From Chitinispirillaceae bacterium (GTDB lineage: Bacteria > Fibrobacterota > Chitinivibrionia > Chitinivibrionales > Chitinispirillaceae): a stretch of 43,086 bases of DNA. The position numbers and the translations under genes were made by a program. Below the pieces are notes generated by a model. The model made no database searches. It worked only from the letters and a program-made list of their open reading frames with translations, and was not told the DNA's origin. Positions within the stretch are counted from its first letter, which is position 1. The number at the start of each line of letters is the position of its first letter. The DNA lies in the NCBI GenBank assembly GCA_016929415.1, contig JAFGIW010000225.1, positions 1 through 43,086 of the forward strand, written 5' to 3'. Shown in pieces: positions 16,965 through 25,628 of this stretch.

Positions 16965-18743
16965 TCACCTCCCGATGAATGAGGGAACCGTTTTTGACGC
17001 AGCGGCAAACGAGTTTTTAAATCCGACATGGATCCTTCCCATACTTTTAATGTCCTGAATATTCCGTGCCCACTCAACCGAAAGCATGCCGATTCCGGCA
17101 GGTATTCTGATGCCGATACCATATCCCCACATTTTACGGTACGACCGGTTCAGACCGATATCGTTCTCAAAACCGATGCCGCCGTCAAAAAACAGATACA
17201 CCGGGGTGCCGGGCTGAAAATAATACAGGTATTCAGCCTGGCCATAGACAACCGTCCTGAAGGCGAACTCGTTTTCCATATATCCCCGCAGCGACCCGTT
17301 CCCCCCAACACGGTAGAGTTCCGACGGCACCAGAGCGTTTTCGCGGGTGATGAGGTGGCCCGAATTCACCCGCAGCATGAGTGCCGTATGAAAAGGAAAC
17401 GGCAGGTGCCCTCCGGCCGTAAAATCAATGTGCGAGCGATTATACAGACGGCCTTTCCGCGTCAGGCCGCTTCCTGTAGCAATAGTTAATTCTCTGCACC
17501 AGGCGCCGTCGCGGTACGGTTCCGGACTCCGCGCCAGAACCAGATCGGCGCCGGCGAACGATCCGTTTTCTCCGGCAGCACGTGCGTCCTGCGATACCGT
17601 GTGGCCGTTGAGGTTGACGCCGGCACGCCACCGTACGGCCGGTTCATAGAACAGGCCGAGGTCCCCGAACAGATACCCGTAAGCCTCGCTGACGACCTCG
17701 AGTCCACCTCCGGCATCGACGACGAGCGGCAATCCGAAAAACCACGGCTGTGAGAATCCGATATCGAGCCGCTGGCGGGAGCGGTCGCCGGCGTAGGAGA
17801 GCTGCGCCTCCTCACCGCTGTGGAACAGGTTGGTGAAGGCGAACTGGATGTTGCCGTGAACCTGCGGCCGATCGCCGCTTCCGACCTCCAGACCGGCCGC
17901 GCCGTCAAGCCCCATTCCCGAGCGGTCGTTAATTACAAACGGGACGATGATCCTCCGCGCCGGTGGCGCGGAGGAGTCGGCGGAGGCTGCGATGACCGGT
18001 GGAAGCGCCGCTGCGGCGGTGATGTAGTTGCGCGTTTGAAGACGTTCGAGCGACTGGTCGATCGCCCGGTGGTCGAATCGGGCGCCGGGTTTGATTGACA
18101 GGTCGCGCAGGATGAGTTTGTTTTTTGTTGTAAATGAGCCCTTCAGTTCAGGCCGGCTGAAAAGGTATTCTTCGTCGGGGTCGATGTGAAAGGTCAGTCC
18201 GATCGTGTCGTGCCGATTGGTCTGAAGGTCCGCGGCCACCGAGACAAAGGGGTACCCGCAGCCGGTGTAGGAACGGCCGATCTCCCCGGCGCGATCTTTG
18301 ACTATTGCGGCATCGAACGGCCGGGGATACGGGGGTGCGGCGGGCAGGTCGGACGAATCGGGCGCCGGGGGGCGCAGGGTGATGATCCGTTCACTGCCGA
18401 TCGTTGACCGTGTTCCCGGGATGACCGACAACGGGCCCGCCGGAGCGGAGTCCCATTGGGGATGAAAATAGCCGGTGGAATCGAGATACTCGCTGATGAC
18501 GGTTCGTGCCGCCCGACGGTAGAGTACGGGACCGGTTCGCCGCATGCCGCGCGGGAATGCACGCCGGGAAATGCGGCGGGTGAGGAATCTGCAGTCGAAA
18601 ATCCTGTTGGACGGCGTCGAGCATGAGCACGTCGTGTCGTAAACGGCTATACGCGGCGGCGCCCCCCTACTGAAGACCGATGCGCATCCGCCCGCCATCA
18701 TAAGAATAATGATTGCCCGAAAAATAACGCCCTCCCGCTGCAT
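16965..18743 (-). CDS. Omp85/BamA-TamA-like outer-membrane protein with POTRA region
   Basis: The 592-residue product has a signal segment with a possible lipidation cysteine (MAGGC20). A cysteine-rich linker follows, then a POTRA-like part (about 175-270) containing FHIDPDEEYLFSRPELKG and KPGARFDHRAIDQSLERL. The second half is a beta-barrel. Its strongest signature is YRVGGNGSLRGYMENEF, which matches the surface-antigen (Omp85) loop. At under 600 residues and with little POTRA sequence, it is shorter than housekeeping BamA, so it is more likely a dedicated paralogue of the TamA or patatin-associated type. It heads the run Omp85, helical-repeat protein, 81-residue protein, GH57. Confidence 0.82.
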   Translation of the reverse strand: MQREGVIFRAIIILMMAGGCASVFSRGAPPRIAVYDTTCSCSTPSNRIFDCRFLTRRISRRAFPRGMRRTGPVLYRRAARTVISEYLDSTGYFHPQWDSAPAGPLSVIPGTRSTIGSERIITLRPPAPDSSDLPAAPPYPRPFDAAIVKDRAGEIGRSYTGCGYPFVSVAADLQTNRHDTIGLTFHIDPDEEYLFSRPELKGSFTTKNKLILRDLSIKPGARFDHRAIDQSLERLQTRNYITAAAALPPVIAASADSSAPPARRIIVPFVINDRSGMGLDGAAGLEVGSGDRPQVHGNIQFAFTNLFHSGEEAQLSYAGDRSRQRLDIGFSQPWFFGLPLVVDAGGGLEVVSEAYGYLFGDLGLFYEPAVRWRAGVNLNGHTVSQDARAAGENGSFAGADLVLARSPEPYRDGAWCRELTIATGSGLTRKGRLYNRSHIDFTAGGHLPFPFHTALMLRVNSGHLITRENALVPSELYRVGGNGSLRGYMENEFAFRTVVYGQAEYLYYFQPGTPVYLFFDGGIGFENDIGLNRSYRKMWGYGIGIRIPAGIGMLSVEWARNIQDIKSMGRIHVGFKNSFAAASKTVPSFIGR

Positions 18744-18813
18744 AGAAAAGAGGCTTCCAGGGCTGTTCCGGGTAAGGTGAAGGTATCAATTTTTCCGATA
18801 GAACTACTGCCGT

Positions 18814-19212
18814 TCAGGTGCCCAGACGTTTCCGCCGTTCAAGGATTTCTTTGCCTTTTACCGAATATTTCGCTACCGGGACCTCTTCGAGCCGTTCGAC
18901 CGGGATCGGTTCGCCGGTCACTTTACACATGCCGTAAACGCCGTCGTCGATGCGCTGGAGCGCTTCATCGATCTGTTCGAGATACTTCTGCTGCCGTTCG
19001 GCAAGACCCATTGAGAATTCTCTGCCGTATGAAAGCGACGCCACGTCACCGAGGTGGTAACTGTAACGGGAAATTTCTCCTGAAGAATCGGAAATCGACT
19101 GCTTGAGGTTACTCTGCTGGAGTTCGTCCATCTCCTCAAGCACCTTGTTTTTTTCGGTAAGAAGCTTCTCTTTAAAATAGTGCAGCTGCTTTTTGGTTAA
19201 TTTCTTATTCAT
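18814..19212 (-). CDS. DksA/TraR-like transcription factor lacking the zinc-finger cysteines
   Basis: The 132-residue protein has the long N-terminal coiled coil and the globular end with ERQQKYLEQIDEALQRIDDGVYGMCKVTGEPIP that mark the DksA/TraR family. DksA-type proteins enter the RNA polymerase secondary channel and adjust initiation. Only one cysteine (C96) of the usual four remains; the second pair is replaced in RLEEVPVAKYS. This is a form I also associate with Bacteroidota-type members. The start is set at ATG 19212 because GGAGG lies 5 nt upstream. An in-frame ATG at 19224 overlaps that ribosome site and is less likely. A 70-bp gap separates it from the Omp85 gene. Confidence 0.88.
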   Translation of the reverse strand: MNKKLTKKQLHYFKEKLLTEKNKVLEEMDELQQSNLKQSISDSSGEISRYSYHLGDVASLSYGREFSMGLAERQQKYLEQIDEALQRIDDGVYGMCKVTGEPIPVERLEEVPVAKYSVKGKEILERRKRLGT

Positions 19213-19248
19213 CATTGCCTCCATCGGAGCATAGCGGACGGAAAAACA

Positions 19249-19370
19249 TTAAAAATAGATCAGTAGGGGAGGAAATACAATTTTTTCTGTTAGATCCGAT
19301 AGGAGGCAGCGATTCCCCAATCGATTTCCACATTTCCCGCCCCTGTCCTACACGCTTTATCTATTTTTAA
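19249..19370. repeat. 12-bp inverted repeat in the dksA-thiC divergent region
   Basis: TTAAAAATAGAT (19249-19260) and its exact reverse complement ATCTATTTTTAA (19359-19370) lie near the two outward-reading genes. Each reads ATCTATTTTTAA in the direction of its own gene, about 40-60 bp before the start codon. Confidence 0.6.
19252..19280 (-). promoter_or_regulatory. Candidate sigma70-type promoter for the DksA-like gene
   Basis: On the reverse strand TTGTAT (19280-19275) and TATTTT (19257-19252) are separated by 17 bp, about 40 bp before the start at 19212. The -10 box lies inside the 12-bp inverted repeat shared with the thiC side. Confidence 0.45.
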
Positions 19371-19427
19371 ACGGATATTTATCGAATTTTCCATAAAAAA
19401 GCACAATATGGGGAGCACGATCCTTCA

Positions 19428-20705
19428 ATGACCAGAGTTGAAATGGCAAAAGCCGGGATTATCACTGATGAGTTCCGGGAAGCGGCCAGACGCGAGGGCA
19501 TGGACCCTGAAAAATTCACCACTGCGGTGGCGGAGGGAAAAATCGTTCTTGTACGCAATAACAACCGTACCATTCCGCCGCTCGCCATCGGTGCCTCGAC
19601 ACGGGTGAAAATCAACGCCAACATCGGCACCTCTTCTTTACTTTCGGACATCGATCAGGAACTGGAGAAGCTGCGCACCGCCCTCCATTTCGGCGCCGAT
19701 GCGATCATGGATCTCTCGACAGCCGGCGACCTCGCCGCCATCCGCAGGAGACTCATCGCGGAGTGTCCGGTCGCGTTCGGTACGGTGCCGCTCTATGAAA
19801 TGGCCGTTCGGGCGCGGGAGCATGGAAAATCGGTGCTCGAAATTTCGGCGGACGAGATGTTCGGGGTCATCGAGGAGCAGTGTGAACAGGGGGTCGATTT
19901 CCTGACCCTCCACTGCGGTGTCACCCGGCAGACCGTGGTCCGTTTCAAGGAGGTCAAACGGCTTGCGGGAGCGACAAGCCGGGGCGGAACGATCATCATG
20001 GAGTGGATCCATTGCAACGGGAAGGAGAACCCGCTTTACGAACAGTATGACCGGCTGCTCGATATCTGCAGGCGCCATGATGCAGCCGTGAGCCTCGGCG
20101 ACGGGTTTCGGCCCGGTGCCCTTGCCGATGCCACCGACCGGGTGCAGATCGAGGAGCTGGTTGTTTTGGGGGACCTTGTCAAGCGGGCGCGTGACAGGGG
20201 GGTCGGTGTTTTCGTCGAGGGTCCCGGCCATGTGCCGCTCCATGAGGTGGTCACCAATATTAAAATCCAGAAACCGCTTTGCGGAAATGCGCCGTTTTAT
20301 GTGCTCGGGCCGCTTGTCACCGACGTCACGCCGGGATACGACCACATCAGCGGCGCGATCGGCGGGGCGCTTGCGGCCATGGCGGGCGCCGATTTTCTCT
20401 GTTATGTGACTCCCGCGGAGCACCTGCGACTTCCGTCGGCGGATGATGTACGCGAAGGGGTGATCGCATCGCGCATCGCGGCGCATGCGGCGGACATCAG
20501 CCGCGGACATCCCGGCGCCATTGAGTGGGACCATGCGATCACCAGGGCGAAAATAGACCTCGACTGGGAACGGATGCTCTCGCTCTGCATCGATCCCGAA
20601 AAGGCGCGTGCCTATCGCCAGTCGCTCCCGTTGGGCGACAACGAGCAGCTTTGCAGCATGTGCGGCGAGTTCTGTGCGATCAAACGTTCGCGCACGATCG
20701 CATGA
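19428..20705 (+). CDS. thiC: Phosphomethylpyrimidine synthase ThiC (or paralogue BzaF)
   Basis: This 425-residue radical-SAM enzyme rearranges aminoimidazole ribotide. ThiC makes the HMP-P pyrimidine of thiamine; the close paralogue BzaF makes 5-hydroxybenzimidazole for cobamides. Family blocks are KINANIGTS, MDLSTAGD, HCGVTRQTV, SLGDGFRPG, EGPGHVPL and APGYDHIT-like TPGYDHISGAIGG. The C-terminal Fe-S motif is CSMCGEFC (C409, C412, C416), with three residues in the second gap, as I recall for short clostridial or archaeal-type members. It is a stand-alone gene with no other thi or cob gene nearby and no TPP or cobalamin riboswitch in the 200-bp leader, so the choice between ThiC and BzaF stays open. 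GGGGAG lies 12 nt upstream. Confidence 0.85.
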   Translation: MTRVEMAKAGIITDEFREAARREGMDPEKFTTAVAEGKIVLVRNNNRTIPPLAIGASTRVKINANIGTSSLLSDIDQELEKLRTALHFGADAIMDLSTAGDLAAIRRRLIAECPVAFGTVPLYEMAVRAREHGKSVLEISADEMFGVIEEQCEQGVDFLTLHCGVTRQTVVRFKEVKRLAGATSRGGTIIMEWIHCNGKENPLYEQYDRLLDICRRHDAAVSLGDGFRPGALADATDRVQIEELVVLGDLVKRARDRGVGVFVEGPGHVPLHEVVTNIKIQKPLCGNAPFYVLGPLVTDVTPGYDHISGAIGGALAAMAGADFLCYVTPAEHLRLPSADDVREGVIASRIAAHAADISRGHPGAIEWDHAITRAKIDLDWERMLSLCIDPEKARAYRQSLPLGDNEQLCSMCGEFCAIKRSRTIA

Positions 20706-20892
20706 GGCGGCCGCGGCGAAAGAGCACTATTGCGTGCATGGCAGATTGACGAAGGAAGAATGAATCGCAGGGCGGATCACGATCCGTCCATCCGCCCGAA
20801 TCGCAAATTATCCTGTAATGAAATTATATTTTACCTCAATTTAGGTTTTATTTCTCGCCGGCAGATAACGGCGCTTTTTCAGGAGAGCAGCT

Positions 20893-22023
20893 ATGGAATT
20901 CAAGAACAGGGCATTAAAGCAATTCATTACGCCGGAATCGTTTCTCCATATCAGGAAGCAGGATCTGAGCGGTCCGAACGGATGGCTGCTGTTCGTTGCC
21001 TGCAACAGCGGCATTGATCTGGCTATGTCCGTCAAGAAAGAGTATGAATCGATGCTGGCGGAAAACGGAAGCGAACTTGTGGAGATCCCGTTGCTCGGGA
21101 GCTACAACGAGCCGATCACACGGGTTTTCTCCGATACCGAAACATGTCCGCGGCTCACGGAGCATGTTGCCGGTTCGAATGCCTATATTTTTCAGTGCGC
21201 CCACGAGCGTATCACCCACAATACAGTCAATGAAAACATCCAGCAGCTGCTGCAGGTTGTGCGAACGCTGCGCGCGCACCGTGCACGCACCATCACGGTG
21301 GTGACCCCCTATGCACCCTATTCACGGCAGGACAAGCCGAGTTTTCTTGCCCGTGAAGCAACCCTGGCGAGCCTTTTCGTCGACCAGTTGAAGATAGCCG
21401 GCGCACAGACCCACCTTACCTACCACCCCCATGCACTTTCGCTCTACGGGTTCTACGAGCCGGAGATGATGCTGGTGGCGTTGAACGGACTGGGGCTTTT
21501 TACCGAAATCTTCGAGTCGTTCCGCGGGCTCGAAGAGGTGGTTGCGGTCTCGACCGATGCGGGCGGCGCGAAAAACACCGTTCACTTTTCAGAGGTGATG
21601 AACATTCCCTATGCGATTGCCAATAAATTCCGTCCCGGTAAAGACCGCACGAACCTGCTCGGCATCATCGGCGACCTCAGCGGGAAGAAGATCGCCATCA
21701 TTTCCGATGATGAGACGGTGACCGGATCTTCGATCGCCAACGCGACACGCTGGCTTTTTTCCAACTTCGGGGTCAAAGAAATCCATATCGCCATCAGCCA
21801 CCTGAAACTGCGCGAGGAGTACCTGCCCACGATCGTCGAACTCCATGAGAAATTCGGACTTGCCGCGCTCCATACGACCGATTCCGTTCCGCAGGTACCG
21901 GCAATCAAAAATCTCGATTTCATCAAGGTGCATCCGCTCGCCCGGCGCTTCGCGTCGACCATCAACAAGCTCCACTACAACCAGTCGGTGAGCGATCTGT
22001 TCGGGGCCAAGGTGCGGTCGTAA
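20893..22023 (+). CDS. prs: Ribose-phosphate pyrophosphokinase (PRPP synthetase)
   Basis: PRPP synthetase transfers pyrophosphate from ATP to ribose 5-phosphate, feeding nucleotide, histidine and NAD synthesis. The 376-residue protein shows two tandem phosphoribosyltransferase-like folds, the TPYAPYSRQDKP block of the ATP site, the HPHALSLYGF histidine region and a PRPP loop at D272-D273. It is about 60 residues longer than the classical enzyme. The loop reads DDETVTGSS where the classical form is near DDMIDTGGT, so it belongs to a divergent subgroup or is a paralogue. AGGAGAG precedes the ATG. A GC hairpin with a T-run (20856-20879) lies directly before the ribosome site. Confidence 0.87.
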   Translation: MEFKNRALKQFITPESFLHIRKQDLSGPNGWLLFVACNSGIDLAMSVKKEYESMLAENGSELVEIPLLGSYNEPITRVFSDTETCPRLTEHVAGSNAYIFQCAHERITHNTVNENIQQLLQVVRTLRAHRARTITVVTPYAPYSRQDKPSFLAREATLASLFVDQLKIAGAQTHLTYHPHALSLYGFYEPEMMLVALNGLGLFTEIFESFRGLEEVVAVSTDAGGAKNTVHFSEVMNIPYAIANKFRPGKDRTNLLGIIGDLSGKKIAIISDDETVTGSSIANATRWLFSNFGVKEIHIAISHLKLREEYLPTIVELHEKFGLAALHTTDSVPQVPAIKNLDFIKVHPLARRFASTINKLHYNQSVSDLFGAKVRS

Positions 22024-22024
22024 A

Positions 22025-22095
22025 GGCCCCACAATCCTTTCAAGTACCGCGCTCGCTGCGCGAGCCCCGCACATTTCAGGTGCATACAGGGGGCC
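22025..22095. repeat. Palindromic intergenic segment after prs
   Basis: GGCCCC (22025-22030) and GGGGCC (22090-22095) enclose an inner hairpin GCTCG-CTGCG-CGAGC near 22051-22065. The 99-bp gap between prs and the kinase gene is mostly this structure. It could be a REP-like element or part of a terminator; there is no T-run on the plus strand. Confidence 0.4.
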
Positions 22096-22122
22096 GCAGT
22101 GGTAAAATAACAGCCGCGGGTT

Positions 22123-25100
22123 ATGAACATGAAACACCTTTTTCCAACTGCTGGAATTCTTACCGGAGTGCTGTTGCCGGGTGTCGCGGCAGTACCTGCC
22201 GCCGGGGTCGTTCCGGAAGCGTCGATCTTCGACCGGTATGGCCTGCCGCTGGTCATTGAAGTGCTGCTCGGTTGTGCGGTCTTTCTCTTCTCACTGCTGC
22301 TCTGGCGGAAAAACCGGACCCTTCGCCGGGAAATCGCCCGGCGTGAGCAGGTGCAGGATGCGCTACTTGAAACGCAGCGTTTCAATGAAAGCGTGATGCG
22401 CTCGACGCCCGATATGATATATATCTATGATTTGTTCAACGATGCGGTGAGCTATACCAATCTTCACCTGTCGGAACTGCTCGGGTACGGCGATGCCGAG
22501 GTGCGCGCGATGGGCGGCGCTTTTCACCACCGGTTGATTCATCCCGACGACCGGCCGCTGGTCGACGCCATGCTTGCGCGGTGCGACAAGGGCGATGACG
22601 GCGTCATCGACAGCATCGAGTTCAGGATGCACGACGCCGTCGGCCGCTGGCTCTGGTTCCAGGGACGGTATACCGTGTTCAAAAGGGATGACGGGGGGCG
22701 TGTGCATCAGGTGATCGGTACGCTCCATGATATCACCGAGCGGGTGACGGTGGAAAATGCTCTTAAAATCGCCTTTGACCGGGCGCAGCGCTATCTGGAC
22801 ATCGTCGAAACAATCATCGTTGCGCTCGACCGGGAAGGCCGCATTACCCTGATCAACCGGAAAGGTGCGCAGGTACTGGGGCGTAGGGCTGCCGACCTCA
22901 TCGGGAAGAACTGGTTCGAAACCTGCGTGCCGCAGGCCGACCGCAAGGAAACCTCGCTGTTTTTCGGCATGCTCATTTTCGGCAGTACCGACGCGGTTGA
23001 ATACTATGAAAACGGCATCATTACTGCGACGGGAGAGCAGCGGACCATCGCCTGGCACAACAACCTGCTGCGCGATGAGAAGGGCGTCGTTATCGGAACG
23101 ATGAGCGCGGGCGAGGACATCACCGAACGGAAACAGGCGGAAGATCTTGTCAAAACAGAAAAACTGCGGCAGAACATACTGCTCACGCTCAACCAGCTGC
23201 CCGACCTCACCGTCGAATACATCATGGACTATGCGCTCGATACCGCGCAGGTCTTGACGAAAAGCGCAATCGGGTATCTTTATTTTTATGACGAGGAACA
23301 ACAGCTCTTTACCCTTTACAGCTGGTCGAAGGAAGTCATGCGGAGCTGTCATATCGTCGAGAAACAGACGGCGTACGAGCTTGCAAAGACCGGGCTCTGG
23401 GGCGAGGCGATACGCCGGCGTCAGCCGGTCATCACCAATAACTACCCTGCCGAAAATCCGTGGAAGAAGGGGGTGCCCGAAGGGCATGTCGAACTTCGGC
23501 GTCATTTAAACGCACCGGTGTTCGATGGAGGGAAAATCGTCGCGGTGATCGGGGTCGCCAACAAGGAACGGCCGTACGATGAGGCTGACGTGCGGCATCT
23601 GCAATTGCTCATGGACGGCGTCTGGAAAATAAAAAAGCGCCTGGAGATGGAGGGACAGGTCCGCCGGCTCAACGAAGACCTCGAACGGAAAGTCGCGGAG
23701 CGCACCCGCGAAGTCACCCGAGCGCACGAGGAGCTCGCCCGGTTCTTCACGTTGACGCTGGATCTTCTGTGCATCGCCGGCATCGACGGCACCTTCATCA
23801 GGTGCAACAGGGCGTGGGAGGTGATGCTCGGGTATTCGCTCAAGGAACTGGAAGGAAAACGATTCCTCGATTTCGTCCATCCCGACGATCTCGATGCGAC
23901 GGTCGCCTGCATCGCCGAACTCGCACAGGGAAAGGAAGTCATCGATATCGTCAACCGGTACCGCTGCGCCGACGGAACCTACCGCTGGATCGAATGGCGG
24001 TCAAACGCGGTCGGTAATCTGATTTACGCCGCCGCGCGCGATATTACGGAAAAGAAAAAGGATGAGGAGGCGCTCATCCGGGCCAAGGAGGAGGCCGACC
24101 GGGCCAACCGCGCAAAAAGCAGGTTTCTGGCGAACATCAGCCATGAAATCCGCACGCCGCTCAATGCGGTCATCGGCTACAGCGAGCTGCTTTCGGGGAT
24201 GTCGACCGGGAAGAAAGAACAAGGGTATATCGAGTCGATATCGCTTGCCGGAAGGAACCTGCTTCGATTGATCAACGATATCCTCGACCTGTCGAAAATC
24301 GAAGCCGACATGATGACGATGCGGTACGGCGCGGTCAACCTTGCGGCACTGCTCCATGAAATCGAGCAGATTTTCTCCTTCCAGCTCCGGGAGAAAAAAT
24401 TGACTTATAAAATAGAGACCGACCGGCTGCTGCCGCGGTATCTCGTCCTCGACGAGGTCCGCATGCGTCAGGTACTGCTCAACCTCGTCGGCAACGCGGT
24501 GAAATTCACCGAACGAGGTTTTATTAACGTGGCTGTTGCCTCCACAACGGCACCCGGGGGATTCAGCAAGGTGGACCTGACGATCGTGGTCGAAGACAGC
24601 GGAATCGGAATCCAGCCGGAAGAACATAATGAGATATTCGAAGCATTCCGGCAGCAGAATGACCAGCCTCCCCGTTACGGGGGCACCGGGCTCGGGCTTT
24701 CGATCAGTAAAAAACTCCTCGAGATGATGCAGGGATCGATCAGGGTCGAAAGTCTGGTCAACAAAGGCAGTCGGTTTATCATCCGTTTGCCCGGGGTTGC
24801 CGTTGCCTCCATCGCGCCGGCAGGTGAAGGGGAAAGTACTCGGGAGGCGGCTGAACGGCATCTGTTTTCACCCAATACCGTCCTAGTCGTCGATGATATT
24901 CCTTCCAACCGTGAGATGATTGCAACCCTGCTTACCGAAGCCGGATTAACGGTAATTGTTGCACAGAACGGTCAGGCGGCGGTTGATTGTGCAATTGAGA
25001 AACGGCCTACATGTATTATTATGGATGTATTGATGCCTGTGCTTGATGGCATCTCGGCGGCAAAAATCCTCAAGCAAACCCCGCAGACCGCATCATTACC

Positions 25101-25506
25101 GATTATCGCACTTACCACGATGCCTGCCAATGATACCATAGATGAGGAATTGCAGCTTTTTGCAGGTCGGCTGAGTAAGCCGGTTACATCGCACGATCTC
25201 TTCGAGGAATTGAAAAAATATCTTCCCGGTCTGAAAGGGACCCGGAAGCAGGTTATTGGTGCATTGGATGTTTCCCGTGCAGAAGAAGGCCTGCCGGATC
25301 TGCCTGAAGAGTTTGATATAAAAGCGCAGGAACTGTTAGGCGCGGTAAAAATGGATGATATCAGGACCTTCGCTCAGGAGGTTATCGGTTTCGGGAACAG
25401 CAACCATTTGCCGGCAATAAAAACAATCGGCAAAAAACTTGCCGAACGTGCCGATCATTTCGATATTACCGGGGTGAGGAATATATTAAGACAGTTGGCG
25501 GGATGA
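22123..25506 (+). CDS. Hybrid sensor histidine kinase (PAS-PAS-GAF-PAS-HisKA-HATPase-REC)
   Basis: The 1127-residue protein has one or two N-terminal membrane segments (about 8-60). PAS domains follow near 86-205 and 221-340 (each ending DITER), a GAF-type domain near 350-505, a short coiled coil, and a third PAS near 540-645. The dimerisation domain has the autophosphorylated His674 in NISHEIRTPLN. The ATPase domain shows N791 (GNAVKF), DSGIGI near 826 and GGTGLGLSI. The C-terminal receiver has D968 in IIMDVLMPVLDG. After the receiver comes a helical 90-residue tail without an HPt histidine motif. The signal is unknown. The receiver gene 120 bp downstream is a likely partner. The ribosome site is weak, and an ATG at 22129 is also possible. 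Confidence 0.93.
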   Translation: MNMKHLFPTAGILTGVLLPGVAAVPAAGVVPEASIFDRYGLPLVIEVLLGCAVFLFSLLLWRKNRTLRREIARREQVQDALLETQRFNESVMRSTPDMIYIYDLFNDAVSYTNLHLSELLGYGDAEVRAMGGAFHHRLIHPDDRPLVDAMLARCDKGDDGVIDSIEFRMHDAVGRWLWFQGRYTVFKRDDGGRVHQVIGTLHDITERVTVENALKIAFDRAQRYLDIVETIIVALDREGRITLINRKGAQVLGRRAADLIGKNWFETCVPQADRKETSLFFGMLIFGSTDAVEYYENGIITATGEQRTIAWHNNLLRDEKGVVIGTMSAGEDITERKQAEDLVKTEKLRQNILLTLNQLPDLTVEYIMDYALDTAQVLTKSAIGYLYFYDEEQQLFTLYSWSKEVMRSCHIVEKQTAYELAKTGLWGEAIRRRQPVITNNYPAENPWKKGVPEGHVELRRHLNAPVFDGGKIVAVIGVANKERPYDEADVRHLQLLMDGVWKIKKRLEMEGQVRRLNEDLERKVAERTREVTRAHEELARFFTLTLDLLCIAGIDGTFIRCNRAWEVMLGYSLKELEGKRFLDFVHPDDLDATVACIAELAQGKEVIDIVNRYRCADGTYRWIEWRSNAVGNLIYAAARDITEKKKDEEALIRAKEEADRANRAKSRFLANISHEIRTPLNAVIGYSELLSGMSTGKKEQGYIESISLAGRNLLRLINDILDLSKIEADMMTMRYGAVNLAALLHEIEQIFSFQLREKKLTYKIETDRLLPRYLVLDEVRMRQVLLNLVGNAVKFTERGFINVAVASTTAPGGFSKVDLTIVVEDSGIGIQPEEHNEIFEAFRQQNDQPPRYGGTGLGLSISKKLLEMMQGSIRVESLVNKGSRFIIRLPGVAVASIAPAGEGESTREAAERHLFSPNTVLVVDDIPSNREMIATLLTEAGLTVIVAQNGQAAVDCAIEKRPTCIIMDVLMPVLDGISAAKILKQTPQTASLPIIALTTMPANDTIDEELQLFAGRLSKPVTSHDLFEELKKYLPGLKGTRKQVIGALDVSRAEEGLPDLPEEFDIKAQELLGAVKMDDIRTFAQEVIGFGNSNHLPAIKTIGKKLAERADHFDITGVRNILRQLAG

Positions 25507-25526
25507 GGGAGGAGGGAAGGAAGAAA

Positions 25527-25584
25527 GCGGTTTAGCAGTTTAGCGATTTAGCGGTTTTGCTGAAAAGCTCAACAGCTGAAAAGC
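25527..25584. repeat. Short tandem and direct repeats between kinase and receiver genes
   Basis: Four consecutive octamers GCGGTTTA, GCAGTTTA, GCGATTTA, GCGGTTTT occupy 25527-25558. They are followed by two exact copies of GCTGAAAAGC (25559-25568 and 25575-25584). No gene or terminator is seen in this gap. Confidence 0.75.
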
Positions 25585-25628
25585 ATTCTTTTGACTACTG
25601 ACCACTGAATTTTAAAAAGGAGCCTTTC

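Noticed and set aside
19213-19427. TPP or cobalamin riboswitch upstream of the ThiC-like gene
   Set aside because: No CTGAGA or ACCTGA TPP segments and no GCCACTG B12 box are present.
20856-20879. Attenuator-like hairpin (CGCCG/CGGCG plus T-run) before prs
   Set aside because: The stem is only 5 bp and lies directly before the ribosome site. It is too weak to call as a terminator or regulator.
22363-23505. 380-codon open frame antisense to the hybrid kinase
   Set aside because: It is opposite PAS and GAF domains that are plainly coding. Its composition follows the complementary codons.
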